Positions 1 to 8,785 are shown, counted from the stretch's first letter. The stretch: DNA of 64,000 bases from Roseimarinus sp035271585 (GCA_035271585.1 DATERL010000043.1:1-64000), one strand, 5' to 3'. Numbers and translations: made by a program. Notes: generated by a model not told the origin, from the sequence alone.

Positions 1-2
1 CT

Positions 3-230
3 TTTATATACCCTAATCCTGTCAAAGAAAATTTGATTGTTATAACAAATGTGACTGACTTTCCGTTGACTTTGGAATTGACAGACATGCGAGGAGTGAA
101 AATTATGAGTGTAATTATTGATTCAGAAAAAAGTGATATTAGTTTGAAAAGATTAAATAAAGGGATTTATTTATATAAATTATCTTCAAAATCAAGAATA
201 ATCAAGTCAAGCAAGTTGTTAAAAATATAA
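3..230 (+). CDS. C-terminal end of a T9SS-exported protein (5' part outside window)
   Basis: The reading frame is open from the first bases of the window and ends at a TAA after about 75 codons, so only the end of a gene is seen. It starts with IYPNPVKENL, the hallmark of the type A C-terminal sorting domain of the Bacteroidota type IX secretion system. The rest fits that fold: a strand ending LELTDMRGVKI, then ISLKRLNKGIYLYKL, then a short lysine-rich tail. By family knowledge, such domains target a cargo through the outer membrane and are then cleaved for surface attachment or release. The functional part of the cargo lies outside the window, so its activity is unknown. Confidence 0.75.
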   Translation, partial: FIYPNPVKENLIVITNVTDFPLTLELTDMRGVKIMSVIIDSEKSDISLKRLNKGIYLYKLSSKSRIIKSSKLLKI

Positions 231-723
231 TATCAGTCGCTTATAAAGGGTCATACGCCATGCTGTTTTCAGTACTTTTTTATTTAAACAAAAACTATTC
301 ATAAGCATCAAGATGCCTCTTAACTACGCTGCAACAACTGAATTACGCATCTCCTTGTTCATCCTTTTCAAGAAAGAATATCGATTTCGCCTCATTAAAA
401 AAGAAATCGCCTTTGGTGAATTTTTTTTCTAGTTCAGTTTCCATTGTATGTAATTATTTTAGGGTAACACTTCATCTCAAAATTTACGAAAACCAGAACG
501 GTCAGTTTCCAAAAACGAATATATTATTTTGTATTACAAAACATGTTTTTTCATTGTAACCCAAGCAATAAAGACACAAACATGAACATTATCATCAATA
601 ACAAATACTCATTTTAGGCTACAATTTATAAATATGATTAAATAGGTTACATGTTCATATTCAGAAATTTAATGTTTGCTAACATTTACTTTAATTTTTA
701 CAAGGTCTCAGCTTTCTTTTTCC
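231..723. other. Intergenic region, no convincing gene
   Basis: About 490 bp of AT-rich sequence between the T9SS cargo tail and the leuS promoter. The longest suggestive item is a 33-codon minus-strand ORF at 343-444 with no clear ribosome binding site and no recognisable family. I see no RNA gene or strong terminator. Confidence 0.5.
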
Positions 724-731
724 TATTTTTG
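724..731 (+). promoter_or_regulatory. Putative leuS promoter, -7 box
   Basis: TATTTTTG matches the Bacteroidota primary-sigma -7 consensus TAnnTTTG and lies 36 bp before the chosen leuS ATG. No clear TTTG -33 element is visible at the usual spacing, so support is moderate. The match also argues against any leuS start upstream of it. Confidence 0.45.
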
Positions 732-767
732 CGGCTCAATTTGTTAAACCCTTTATTTTCATTTAAA

Positions 768-3428
768 ATGAATTTTAATTTTTTAGAGTACGAACAAAAG
801 TGGCAAAAGTATTGGTTAGATAATAAGGTTTTTGCCAGCGAAATGGACACCTCAAAACCTAAATTCTATTGTCTCGACATGTTTCCTTATCCATCGGGAG
901 CAGGACTTCACGTGGGGCATCCCGAGGGATACACCGCTACCGACATTATTTGCCGTTACAAACGCGCCAAAGGGTTTAACGTACTTCACCCCATGGGCTG
1001 GGATGCCTTTGGACTGCCTGCCGAACAATATGCCATTCAAACCGGCACTCACCCCGCCATAACAACCCAAAACAATTGCGATAATTTCCGTCGTCAAATT
1101 CAGTCGCTGGGCTTAAGTTACGACTGGGACAGAGAAATTAACACTACCGACCCATCGTATTTCAAATGGACACAATGGATTTTTATTCGCTTGTATAATA
1201 CGTGGTTCGACAAAGAACAACAAAAAGGTCGCCCAATTAGCGAGTTGCCAATTCCGGCCAACATCGAAGAAAAGGGCAAAGATGCAGTGCTTGATTACAT
1301 TAAATCGAAACGACTGGCCTATTACGACAATGCGCAAGTTTGGTGGTGCAAACATTGTAAAACAGTATGTGCCAACGAAGAAGTTCTAAACGACGGATCG
1401 CACGAAAAGTGTGGTACAAAAGAAGTAGAACGTCGTTTTTTGAAGCAATGGATGTTACGCATTCCACATTATGGCGAGCGTTTATTAAGTGGCCTCGATG
1501 GCCTCGACTGGCCCGAAGGCGTAAAAGATATGCAGCGCAACTGGATTGGCAAATCGACCGGTGCCGAAGTGGACTTCAAAATTGATGGACTCGATAAAAA
1601 CCTCAAGGTTTATACTACCCGCCCCGACACTTTGTTTGGCGCAACCTATATGGTGATTTCACCTGAACACAGCTGGGTTTCGGGCATCACTACCAACGAT
1701 AAAAAAGCCGAAGTAGATGCTTACGTAAAAGCAGCTGCACTAAAAAGCGACATGGATCGTACCGAACTGGCCAAAGGAAAAACTGGCGTATTCACAGGTC
1801 GTTATGCCATTAACCCAGTAACAGAGAAACTCATCCCAATTTGGATAGCCGATTACGTATTAATGGGCTACGGAACTGGTGCCATTATGGCTGTTCCTGC
1901 TCACGATACCCGCGACTTTGAATTTGCAAAAACTTTCGATATACCAGTAGTTTGTATTTTAGACCCAACCGATGCTGAACCTGAGTTAAGGGATAAGGTA
2001 CTGGCAGGAAATGCTTGCTGGACCGACGACGGCGCCTACATTAACTCAGCCAACCCCGAGGTAAAACTCAACATTAACGGGAAAAACAAAAAAGACGGTA
2101 TTGAAACCGTAATCAATTGGTTAAACGAACGCGGATTAGGACAAGCTACCGTTAACTTTAAAATACGCGATTGGCTCTTTAGTCGTCAACGTTATTGGGG
2201 CGAACCCTTCCCCATTATCCACTGGGAAGATGGCGAAGTAAGCACAGTTGAAGAACAACACTTGCCCGTTGAATTGCCCAAAACCGATAAATATCATCCT
2301 AGTGAGACTGGCGAGTCGCCATTAGCCAATGCAACGGAATGGCTCGAAGTTGTTGACGAAAATGGACGCAAAGGCCGTCGGGAAACCAACACCATGCCAC
2401 AATGGGCAGGTTCGTGCTGGTATTACCTGCGTTACATCGACCCAAAAAACGATAGTGAGCCCTTCAGCAAAGTAAAAGAGAATTACTGGATGCCTGTTGA
2501 CCTTTACGTGGGAGGAGCAGAACACGCTGTACTTCACTTACTTTATAGTCGTTTTTGGCACAAAGTACTTTTCGACCTCGGAATTGTTTCAACCGATGAG
2601 CCCTACCAAAAACTCTATAACCAAGGAATGATACTGGCTTTTGCATACGAAACAGCTGCTGGCTCTAAAGTTACTTCCGACTTGGTTGATGAAAGAGATG
2701 GTAAATACATCCACATCCAAACCGGCGAAGAACTAAAGCAAATTGTGGCAAAAATGTCGAAATCGCTTAAAAACGTGGTCAACCCCGACGATGTAGTGGC
2801 CATATATGGAGCCGACTCGTTGCGCTTGTACGAAATGTTCATGGGACCTCTCGATGCCACCAAACCCTGGACCGAAACTGGTGTGAAAGGAGTTTATAAC
2901 TTCCTAAAAAGAGTATTTTACTTTTTTGCCGATCCCAATAGCATTATTGAGGGCGAAGAAAATAAAGAAACACTTAAAGTACTGCATCAGACCATCAAAA
3001 AAGTAAGCGATGATATTGATGATATGAAATTCAATACCGCCATTTCGCAAATGATGATATTTACCAACCATTGTTATAAGGTTAAACAAGTTACACGCGA
3101 AACCGCCGAAACATTTGCCAAATTACTTGCTCCTTTTGCACCCCATATTGCTGAAGAAATTTGGTCAATTTTTGGTAATACCGAAGCCGTTTGTACACAG
3201 TCATGGCCTCAATTAAACCAAAATTTTATGGTTGAAGACACCGTTGATTATCCTGTTTCGTTTAATGGAAAAACAAGGTTCAAACTGCCACTATCGGCTG
3301 CTTTATCGAAAGAGGAAGTTGAGAAAGCTGCTATTGAACACGAAATGTCTATAAAATGGATTGAAGGGAAACAGATTGTAAAAATTATTGTAGTGCCCGG
3401 TAAAATTATCAACATTGTGGTTAAATAG
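768..3428 (+). CDS. leuS: Leucine--tRNA ligase
   Basis: Cytoplasmic class I aminoacyl-tRNA synthetase that charges tRNA-Leu with leucine using ATP. The frame is open from 651, but homology begins at the ATG at 768 (MNFNFLEYEQKWQKYW), just downstream of a TATTTTTG promoter box, giving 886 residues, normal for bacterial LeuRS. Visible signatures are the HIGH-type motif HVGHPEGYTATD, a zinc-ribbon-like insert (WWCKHCKT...HEKCGT), the CP1 editing domain with TTRPDTLFGATYM and GTGAIMAVPAHDTRD, the tryptophan-rich WAGSCWYYLRYIDP segment, the KMSKS loop (KMSKSLKNVVNPDD) and the anticodon-binding helices at the C-terminus. It stands alone. I see no disruption. Confidence 0.98.
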   Translation: MNFNFLEYEQKWQKYWLDNKVFASEMDTSKPKFYCLDMFPYPSGAGLHVGHPEGYTATDIICRYKRAKGFNVLHPMGWDAFGLPAEQYAIQTGTHPAITTQNNCDNFRRQIQSLGLSYDWDREINTTDPSYFKWTQWIFIRLYNTWFDKEQQKGRPISELPIPANIEEKGKDAVLDYIKSKRLAYYDNAQVWWCKHCKTVCANEEVLNDGSHEKCGTKEVERRFLKQWMLRIPHYGERLLSGLDGLDWPEGVKDMQRNWIGKSTGAEVDFKIDGLDKNLKVYTTRPDTLFGATYMVISPEHSWVSGITTNDKKAEVDAYVKAAALKSDMDRTELAKGKTGVFTGRYAINPVTEKLIPIWIADYVLMGYGTGAIMAVPAHDTRDFEFAKTFDIPVVCILDPTDAEPELRDKVLAGNACWTDDGAYINSANPEVKLNINGKNKKDGIETVINWLNERGLGQATVNFKIRDWLFSRQRYWGEPFPIIHWEDGEVSTVEEQHLPVELPKTDKYHPSETGESPLANATEWLEVVDENGRKGRRETNTMPQWAGSCWYYLRYIDPKNDSEPFSKVKENYWMPVDLYVGGAEHAVLHLLYSRFWHKVLFDLGIVSTDEPYQKLYNQGMILAFAYETAAGSKVTSDLVDERDGKYIHIQTGEELKQIVAKMSKSLKNVVNPDDVVAIYGADSLRLYEMFMGPLDATKPWTETGVKGVYNFLKRVFYFFADPNSIIEGEENKETLKVLHQTIKKVSDDIDDMKFNTAISQMMIFTNHCYKVKQVTRETAETFAKLLAPFAPHIAEEIWSIFGNTEAVCTQSWPQLNQNFMVEDTVDYPVSFNGKTRFKLPLSAALSKEEVEKAAIEHEMSIKWIEGKQIVKIIVVPGKIINIVVK

Positions 3429-3470
3429 ATTCTATTTAGAAAACTAAATAATTAACTATTTGTAATTCAA

Positions 3471-3612
3471 TGTCGTTTAGTTAAGCCCCGAACGAGTGCT
3501 AAAAAGCCTTTGGAATTAACTAAACGATATTGATTTATTATTGACCATGCGCTGATAATTTTGGACTTACATCAATCTTATCTTAATCTAAACCTCAGCC
3601 TTAATCTCTAGC
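3471..3612. repeat. Intergenic inverted-repeat element, copy 1
   Basis: A perfect 12-bp inverted repeat, TCGTTTAGTTAA (3473-3484) and TTAACTAAACGA (3516-3527), encloses a 31-bp loop and is followed by a CTTAATCT/AACCTCAG-rich tail ending at about 3612. A related segment lies at 6259-6445, with the loop in the opposite orientation relative to the arm and a matching tail. It lies between leuS and a convergent gene, so it may also act as a terminator, but the second copy shows it is a dispersed element. Confidence 0.6.
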
Positions 3613-3624
3613 TACTTAACTACT

Positions 3625-4416
3625 TTATTGTTTCACAACAAATCTTTTATAAGTCTTCTTACCATCGCCACCGGCCGTGAAAGATGTCATTTCGACCTTC
3701 GTCAATGTTAGCTCATAACTAAGGGTTAATCTTATGCCTTGATTATTGCGGCGTCCTTTGTCTGTAAGCATAAGCATATTCATTTGTTCGTCACTGTGCC
3801 TGATCGAAGCGGGTAAAGTATTAGCGAAACCTCTAAAATAAGAAGCCTTAACTGTTATAAAACTCTTTCCGGTAAACGAAAATGTGGGAACACGAAGGCC
3901 AAAACCAGCTTCCAAGCCATAGTCATAGTCAAGCATTTCATCAGATGTGAGTTCTTGTTTAATTCTATCGGAAACAATGTGTCCTCCAATATTATAAGCA
4001 ATGTAAGGCCCAGCAAAAAACATCGCATTCGGCAAAACACGATTAGGAACCGGCTTAAAAAAATAGTCGTACTCAAACGGAACAAATAAGTTTAAACTAT
4101 TTGCCTTTAGTATCATGCTATCATACTTGGGAAATGAAGCACCCAATGTACGATAAGTAAGCTGAGTAGAAAATGACAAATTATTGGAAAACTGAACACG
4201 CAGCCCCAGCCCAAATGTTTTATTTAAAAACGGATTCGATTGATAACTATCGTACTGATTTTTTTTATAATCCATCGAAGATAAAATTCCTCCACCGTTT
4301 AATTCGGCATAATATAGTTTTTTTTGGAAAAACTGCTTTGAAGAGCCAAAAGGACTTTGAGCAGCAACAGTAATTTGTAGAAGCAAAACGGTTATTAAAC
4401 AAATTAATCCTCTCAT
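3625..4416 (-). CDS. Outer-membrane beta-barrel protein (PorT-like fold), function unknown
   Basis: The frame is open upstream, but the ATG at 4416 gives a clean signal peptide (MRGLICLITVLLLQITVAAQ), so I start there: 263 residues. The mature part alternates polar and hydrophobic residues in amphipathic strands (FGLGLRVQFSNNLSFSTQLTYRTLG, LNLFVPFEYDYFF, MFFAGPYIAYNIGG, YDYGLEAGFGLRVP, GIRLTLSYELTLTKV), typical of the 8-10-stranded barrels of Bacteroidota annotated as outer membrane beta-barrel or PorT family. The predicted place is the outer membrane. Its ligand or role cannot be read from the sequence. The gene is convergent with leuS and divergent from the yitT-like gene. Confidence 0.7.
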   Translation of the reverse strand: MRGLICLITVLLLQITVAAQSPFGSSKQFFQKKLYYAELNGGGILSSMDYKKNQYDSYQSNPFLNKTFGLGLRVQFSNNLSFSTQLTYRTLGASFPKYDSMILKANSLNLFVPFEYDYFFKPVPNRVLPNAMFFAGPYIAYNIGGHIVSDRIKQELTSDEMLDYDYGLEAGFGLRVPTFSFTGKSFITVKASYFRGFANTLPASIRHSDEQMNMLMLTDKGRRNNQGIRLTLSYELTLTKVEMTSFTAGGDGKKTYKRFVVKQ

Positions 4417-4604
4417 AACTATAAAAATCAAAAAGATGAACAAAATTAATTCCGCAATATAATAAAAAAACATGCCTACTATATTTTTGTAAGCCAGTAG
4501 TTGCTAAACAACTTTTCAACATCTATAATCATTGATTTATATCATTCTTTACCCAGATTTGATTCTTTTCTTTCGCTGCCAATTTGTAAAGTAAAAAAAA
4601 CACC

Positions 4605-5459
4605 ATGCAAAAGTACTTCAGTTTTATAAAAACCTGGGCAATAATGGTCACTGGATCGTTATTATTCTCATTAGGTTGGACCGTGTTTCTAATTCCTGCC
4701 GGAATTAACGGCGGAGGCATTAGTGGCGTTGGAGCGCTTGTTTACTACCTAACCAACATCCCCGCAGGAATTGTTTATCTGGCAGTTAATGCCGTTTTGG
4801 TAACCATTGCCATGATAAAACTAGGGTCAAATTTTGGCGCAAAAACCATTGTGAACATGCTGCTAATTTCGGCCATGCTCACATTTTTTCAAGAAATGTT
4901 TTCAGAGCCAATAATTCAGGACAAATTTTTATCGGCAATATTGGGTGGTATATGCGGAGGAGTTGGCCTTGGCATGGTATTTAGCCAAGGAGGAACAACA
5001 GGCGGCACCGATATTATAGCATCGTTGGTTACCAAATACCGCCGAATTAGCCCCGGCCGAGTTATTATGTACTGCGATGTAATTATCATCTCATCATCGT
5101 GGTTTGTTTTTCATTCTATCGAAATTTTAGTTTACGGTTATGTTTCAATGTGGGTTGTTGCCTACTCTCTCGATGCCTTTTTAAATGGAGTTAACCAATC
5201 TGCTCAAATTTTTATATTCTCCGAAAAATGGGAAGAAATCAAGGACAGCATACTTCACGATAACGAACGAGGGGTTACCCTACTTGAAGCTACAGGTGGC
5301 TATACCAATAAACCCGTGAAGGTAATTATGACCGTTGTGCGTAAAAGAGAAACTTCGGCAATATTTAAAAAAGTAATGACCATTGACCGCCATGCCTTTA
5401 TTTCAATGGGAAGCGTAATGGGTGTTTATGGCGAAGGTTTTGATCCAATAAAACCCTAA
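4605..5459 (+). CDS. YitT family inner-membrane protein with C-terminal DUF2179 domain
   Basis: 284 residues. The N-terminal two thirds carry about five or six membrane segments with the family signature GWTVFLIPAGINGGGISGVG and the glycine-rich FSQGGTTGGTDIIASLV. The last ~80 residues (VTLLEATGGYTNKPVKVIMTVVRKRE...IDRHAFISMG) are the soluble DUF2179 domain, which folds like a PII/ACT-type regulatory unit. Family members are inner-membrane proteins suspected of transport, but no substrate is firmly established. Length and domain order are normal. It is monocistronic and followed by a GC-rich hairpin at 5464-5482. Confidence 0.9.
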   Translation: MQKYFSFIKTWAIMVTGSLLFSLGWTVFLIPAGINGGGISGVGALVYYLTNIPAGIVYLAVNAVLVTIAMIKLGSNFGAKTIVNMLLISAMLTFFQEMFSEPIIQDKFLSAILGGICGGVGLGMVFSQGGTTGGTDIIASLVTKYRRISPGRVIMYCDVIIISSSWFVFHSIEILVYGYVSMWVVAYSLDAFLNGVNQSAQIFIFSEKWEEIKDSILHDNERGVTLLEATGGYTNKPVKVIMTVVRKRETSAIFKKVMTIDRHAFISMGSVMGVYGEGFDPIKP

Positions 5460-5463
5460 TAAA

Positions 5464-5482
5464 AACATCACGCGGTGGTGTT
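5464..5482 (+). terminator. Hairpin after the YitT gene
   Basis: AACATCAC, loop GCG, GTGGTGTT, with one G-U pair, begins four bases after the stop codon. There is no long T run afterwards, so this is a weak intrinsic terminator or simply a stabilising 3' stem. Confidence 0.4.
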
Positions 5483-5909
5483 ATTGGTTGTTGACAATAG
5501 TATAAAAATGACGTTATGAATATTCTTATTTTCAAAAAGCGGGTATTTTGAAAATGTAAATATCTATACCACCAAAGATCTCACATTAGCTACAAACACC
5601 GAAAAGCGAATATTTGCCACGCCAACTCAATCACTTTACCCTGCCACATCGCACAGCGGGTTTCTTGGCAACAAAAACAGATTTCGTTTGGCCTCCCGCT
5701 ATGATACGAATAGTATGTGTATTTTAACCAAATGAAATGAGCATGATTATGACGATCACAAAAGGGCATGAATTGAAAATCAGCGTAGCTAATAAACATA
5801 TGCAAGTTCCACGGTCAAAGATAATTACTACTTGCCCTATTTGCTATGTTAATCAACACGACAAATATTTAACCTAGTTCTATTCTAGTGAAATAAAATA
5901 AGTAAACGA

Positions 5910-5972
5910 ATGGATTTAAAGCAGTTGAAGCCAAGAAAAGCACTAAATAAAGCATTTCTGAAATTGTTCTAG
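5910..5972 (+). pseudogene. Possible N-terminal relic of a type IIG/Eco57I-like methylase gene
   Basis: The frame from the ATG at 5910 reads MDLKQLKPRKALNKAFLKLF and stops at 5972. The string LKPRKALNKAF is, from memory, typical of the first residues of large Bacteroidota class I SAM-dependent DNA methylases/type IIG restriction enzymes. No continuation was found in any frame downstream, so it would be a remnant of a deleted gene. The match is short and was not checked against a database. Confidence 0.35.
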
Positions 5973-6121
5973 TTATTATTAGAGAAAAACAAAATATTCA
6001 GCATAAAACTACTACACATGAGACTGAAACAGACCAATTATGAACAGTTTTTTTTACTTAAGCGAAGAAGAAATTGAAATAATTGAAAACTGTGTAAACT
6101 AGTCCACACTGCGAGCAAAAC

Positions 6122-6167
6122 TTTGCGGCAGCGAATGTCTGTCGCTGCGCAGGTGTAAAACCGCAAA
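6122..6167. repeat. Nested hairpin element
   Basis: Outer arms TTTGCGG (6122-6128) and CCGCAAA (6161-6167) enclose an inner stem GCAGCGA (6128-6134) / TCGCTGC (6142-6148). The stem is much more GC-rich than its surroundings. It is followed by no coding sequence and no T tract that would mark a plain terminator. Confidence 0.5.
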
Positions 6168-6258
6168 AAATTCAGCAACATTTAATTATCGAATTCAAAG
6201 GTATTATGTGATTAAAAAACCAGCACATAATAGGCGGCATTATTTATATCTGATTCTA

Positions 6259-6445
6259 TGTTGTTTAGTTAAGGTCAAGGACTTTTAAGTGCCAGCACGG
6301 GGCGATTACTAACCATAATAATCAATTCACTATATGCTGTGCATATAAATTGCCACATCACTCATAATCACCAAATACCGTTTAACCTTATCGTCAACCT
6401 CAATAATATCCTTAACATCAGCCTCAATCCCAGCTATTACAGGCA
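6259..6445. repeat. Intergenic inverted-repeat element, copy 2
   Basis: TTGTTTAGTTAA (6261-6272) is followed by a stretch that aligns with the reverse complement of the loop of copy 1 (TCAAGGACTTTTAAG...CGGGGC versus CCAAAGGCTTTTTAG...CGGGGC). A tail ending in AACATCAGCCTCAATC matches the tail of copy 1 (AACCTCAGCCTTAATC). The right arm is degraded. The minus strand of the tail also reads as a short repetitive Asp/Val/Lys-rich frame, which I do not call a gene. Confidence 0.5.
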
Positions 6446-6539
6446 TGTAAAACTTTAATGTTTTTTACACTTTATTATTTTGAAATGGCAAATCCTTATC
6501 CCACTTTTGTAGGCTTTCAATCATTAACCAGAAAACAAC

Positions 6540-7811
6540 GTGAAAAAATATAGTCGTGAAATACTAGTACTCCTGCTTGCAGCAGCAATTATTATTGTTT
6601 ACATTATTTATCAATCTAAAAAAGAATTACAGCCCAATACAAAAGACCATATTACGGTAATCGAGGAGGTAAAATTAGCATGGGGTTTTCCGCTAAATTC
6701 TATTACAATTGATACCGCCATAGTTAAACAGAACCAAAACCTGTCTGATATTCTGTATCCTCTGGGGCTTAATGCTCAGGCAATTGATAAAATTGCACGT
6801 AATTCAAAAGAGGTTTTTGATGTTCGGCGCATTAGGGCTGGCAACAAATACTACCTCATTAATTGCGACACAGTTCGATCACCACAACACTTGGTTTACG
6901 AGGAGTCAATGATTAATTACATTGTATTTAACCTCGACAGCCAAACCGTTTACCGAGGGCAAAAAGAGATCGATACACTTCTACAAACCTCGGGTGGTAC
7001 CATTACCTCATCGCTGTGGAATGCGTTTGTCGACAATGGTGCTTCGCCCGTTTTGGCCGTTGAGTTATCAGATATTTTTGCATGGACCATTGACTTTTTT
7101 GGCATACAAGCCAACGATGAATTCAGGGTTATTTACGATGAACTTTTCATTGAGGATAAATTTGCCGGAATTGGACATATTCACGCAGCAAGATTTAAAC
7201 ATGCAGGAAGTAATATTTCGGCCTACTACTATAATAACAATGAACAAATCGGATACTTCGATGACGAAGGCAACAGTTTAAGAAAAGCCTTTTTGAAAGC
7301 TCCTTTGAATTTTTCACGAATCAGCTCTCATTTTTCAAATAGTCGGCTACACCCTATTTTAAAAATCAGACGACCGCACCATGGGGTCGATTACGCTGCG
7401 CCCAAAGGCACTCCTGTTTATTCAATTGGCGATGGCCTTGTAGTGAAAAAGGCATTTCAAGCCAGCGGAGGAGGCAACTACATCACCATAAAACACAATT
7501 CGGTTTACACCTCGCAATACATGCACCTGAGTAAATATGCGCCCGGCATGGCATCTGGAGTGCGGGTCAAGCAAGGACAAGTAATTGGCTATGTGGGTTC
7601 TTCGGGGCTTGCTTCGGGGCCTCACCTCGATTTCAGAATTTACAAAAATGGCACTCCGGTTGACCCATTAAAAGTTGAAGCACCGCCAGTTGAACCCATC
7701 AGCAATGAAAATAAAGAAGGGTTTATGATTCTTCGGGATTCATTAAACATTCGCTTACAACAAATTGAAACCCATAAACTGAAAAGCACGGAACTATTTG
7801 TTGCCGAATAG
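6540..7811 (+). CDS. M23 family peptidase (LytM-like), membrane-anchored, with HxD in place of HxH
   Basis: Predicted cell-wall endopeptidase or divisome activator. The GTG start at 6540 leads straight into KKYSREILVLLLAAAIIIVYIIYQSKK, a single N-terminal membrane anchor. Residues ~55-120 look like an OapA/LysM-type domain (LSDILYPLGLNAQAIDKIARNS), and residues ~265-380 form the LytM fold: HPILKIRRPHHGVDYAAPKGTPV supplies the first zinc ligands (HxxxD), then GGNYITIKHNSVYTSQYMHLSKY. The normally invariant HxH motif reads GPHLDFRIY, with Asp instead of the second His. This HLD form occurs in other Bacteroidota M23 proteins as far as I recall. The last 18 bp overlap the 3' end of the convergent purN gene. 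Confidence 0.9.
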   Translation: MKKYSREILVLLLAAAIIIVYIIYQSKKELQPNTKDHITVIEEVKLAWGFPLNSITIDTAIVKQNQNLSDILYPLGLNAQAIDKIARNSKEVFDVRRIRAGNKYYLINCDTVRSPQHLVYEESMINYIVFNLDSQTVYRGQKEIDTLLQTSGGTITSSLWNAFVDNGASPVLAVELSDIFAWTIDFFGIQANDEFRVIYDELFIEDKFAGIGHIHAARFKHAGSNISAYYYNNNEQIGYFDDEGNSLRKAFLKAPLNFSRISSHFSNSRLHPILKIRRPHHGVDYAAPKGTPVYSIGDGLVVKKAFQASGGGNYITIKHNSVYTSQYMHLSKYAPGMASGVRVKQGQVIGYVGSSGLASGPHLDFRIYKNGTPVDPLKVEAPPVEPISNENKEGFMILRDSLNIRLQQIETHKLKSTELFVAE

Positions 7812-8360
7812 TAATTGATCGATAACCTTTGGGAAATTATCATATTCAAGTTGATGAACTTTAGCCGCAACGTCGTCGGGGGTATCGTTGGGCAACACCT
7901 CGCATTTTGCTTGAAAAATGATGTTTCCCTCGTCGTAATGCTCGTTCACGTAATGAATAGTTATACCTGATTCTTTCTCCCCATTTTCGACAACCGCCTC
8001 GTGAACTTTGCTGCCATACATGCCTTTACCACCATAATTTGGCAACAATGCTGGATGAATATTTACAACCTTGAAATGACTAACAATATTAGTCGGAACC
8101 AGCCACAAAAACCCAGCAAGAACCACTAAATCAACATCATAATCAACCAAACTTTTCAAAACGACATCGCTGTTATAAAACTGTTCACGATTAAAAACTA
8201 AGGTTGGAATGTTGAGTTTTTGAGCCCGTTGAAGTACAAAAGCACCTGGGTTATTCGAATAAATGCATACGACGTTCAAATATTCACTCGCGTAAAAATA
8301 CTGAGCAATGTTCTCGGCATTTGAACCCGAACCTGAAGCAAAAATGGCTATTTTTTTCAT
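7794..8360 (-). CDS. purN: Phosphoribosylglycinamide formyltransferase
   Basis: Cytoplasmic enzyme of de novo purine synthesis that transfers a formyl group from 10-formyl-THF to GAR. At 188 residues it has the usual length. Motifs: the N-terminal IAIFASGSGSNAENI phosphate-binding loop, LVVLAGFLWLVP, the catalytic NIHPALLPNYGGKGMYG (Asn and His), and GITIHYVNEHYDEGNII with the conserved Asp. The 3' end overlaps the convergent M23 gene by 18 bp. The ATG at 8360 is preceded by an AT-rich spacer to the divergent acpP promoter. No anomalies. Confidence 0.95.
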   Translation of the reverse strand: MKKIAIFASGSGSNAENIAQYFYASEYLNVVCIYSNNPGAFVLQRAQKLNIPTLVFNREQFYNSDVVLKSLVDYDVDLVVLAGFLWLVPTNIVSHFKVVNIHPALLPNYGGKGMYGSKVHEAVVENGEKESGITIHYVNEHYDEGNIIFQAKCEVLPNDTPDDVAAKVHQLEYDNFPKVIDQLLFGNK

Positions 8361-8451
8361 TTATAAGATTTTAGGATGCAAAAATATTCGCAACTCGATT
8401 TTGCAAAAATAAACTAAGGATTGATTTAAATGGGCTTTAAAAGCAAAAAGA

Positions 8452-8483
8452 TTGCATTAATGTGAGGTTTGTTATTTACTTTG
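8452..8483 (+). promoter_or_regulatory. Putative acpP operon promoter
   Basis: TTG (8452-8454) lies 22 bp before TACTTTG (8477-8483), close to the Bacteroidota TTTG...TAnnTTTG arrangement though one base short in the -7 spacer. Transcription from here would leave a leader of about 40 nt before the acpP ATG at 8531. It also explains why the in-frame ATG upstream of 8531 should not be used. Confidence 0.35.
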
Positions 8484-8530
8484 CAGCGATAATTTTTTTA
8501 AGTATAATTATAAAATTAAAGATTACAACT

Positions 8531-8767
8531 ATGTCTGACATTACAGGAAAAGTTACAGCGATCATCGTTGATAAATTAGGAGTTGACGAAAGTGAAGTAA
8601 CACCAGAGGCAAGTTTCACCAACGATTTAGGCGCAGATTCACTTGACACTGTTGAGTTAATTATGGAATTCGAAAAAGAATTTGATATGGCTATACCTGA
8701 CGACCAAGCTGAAAAAATTGGCACAGTAGGTGATGCTATCAAATACATTGAAGAAAACATTAAGTAA
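8531..8767 (+). CDS. acpP: Acyl carrier protein
   Basis: A 78-residue acidic carrier of acyl chains in type II fatty acid synthesis. The start is the ATG at 8531 (MSDITGKVTAIIVDKLGV), because the upstream in-frame extension is hydrophobic, unlike any ACP, and overlaps the promoter. The phosphopantetheine site is Ser37 in GADSLDTVEL, followed by the recognition helix (MEFEKEFDMAIPDDQAEKI). It is the first gene of acpP-fabF-rnc, 18 bp before fabF, a classical bacterial order. Confidence 0.97.
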   Translation: MSDITGKVTAIIVDKLGVDESEVTPEASFTNDLGADSLDTVELIMEFEKEFDMAIPDDQAEKIGTVGDAIKYIEENIK

Positions 8768-8785
8768 TAACTTTTTATTTTTTCT

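Larger units (their letters stand above)
5483..6258. other. Decayed intergenic region with gene relics
   Basis: About 780 bp without an intact gene. It holds a relic that reads like the start of an Eco57I-type methylase gene (5910-5972), a nested hairpin (6122-6167) and a 71-codon minus-strand frame (5590-5805) that I do not accept as a gene. Together with the repeat copy at 6259, the region looks like an old insertion or gene-loss site. Confidence 0.5.

Noticed and set aside
343..444. 33-codon minus-strand ORF (METELEKKFTKGDFFFNEAK...)
   Set aside because: No ribosome binding site, no recognised family, and it is too short to support without conservation data.
651..767. Extended start of leuS
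   Set aside because: Hydrophobic stretch unlike any LeuRS N-terminus, and it overlaps the TATTTTTG promoter box.
5590..5805. 71-codon minus-strand frame containing HNHAHFIWLK, reminiscent of an IS200/RAYT HUH motif
   Set aside because: Only this short string is suggestive; the rest does not match a Y1 transposase, and no catalytic Tyr region is seen. Probably intergenic repeat sequence.
6041..6103. 20-codon ORF MNSFFYLSEEEIEIIENCVN
   Set aside because: Very short, with no start signal or family; it lies in the decayed intergenic region.
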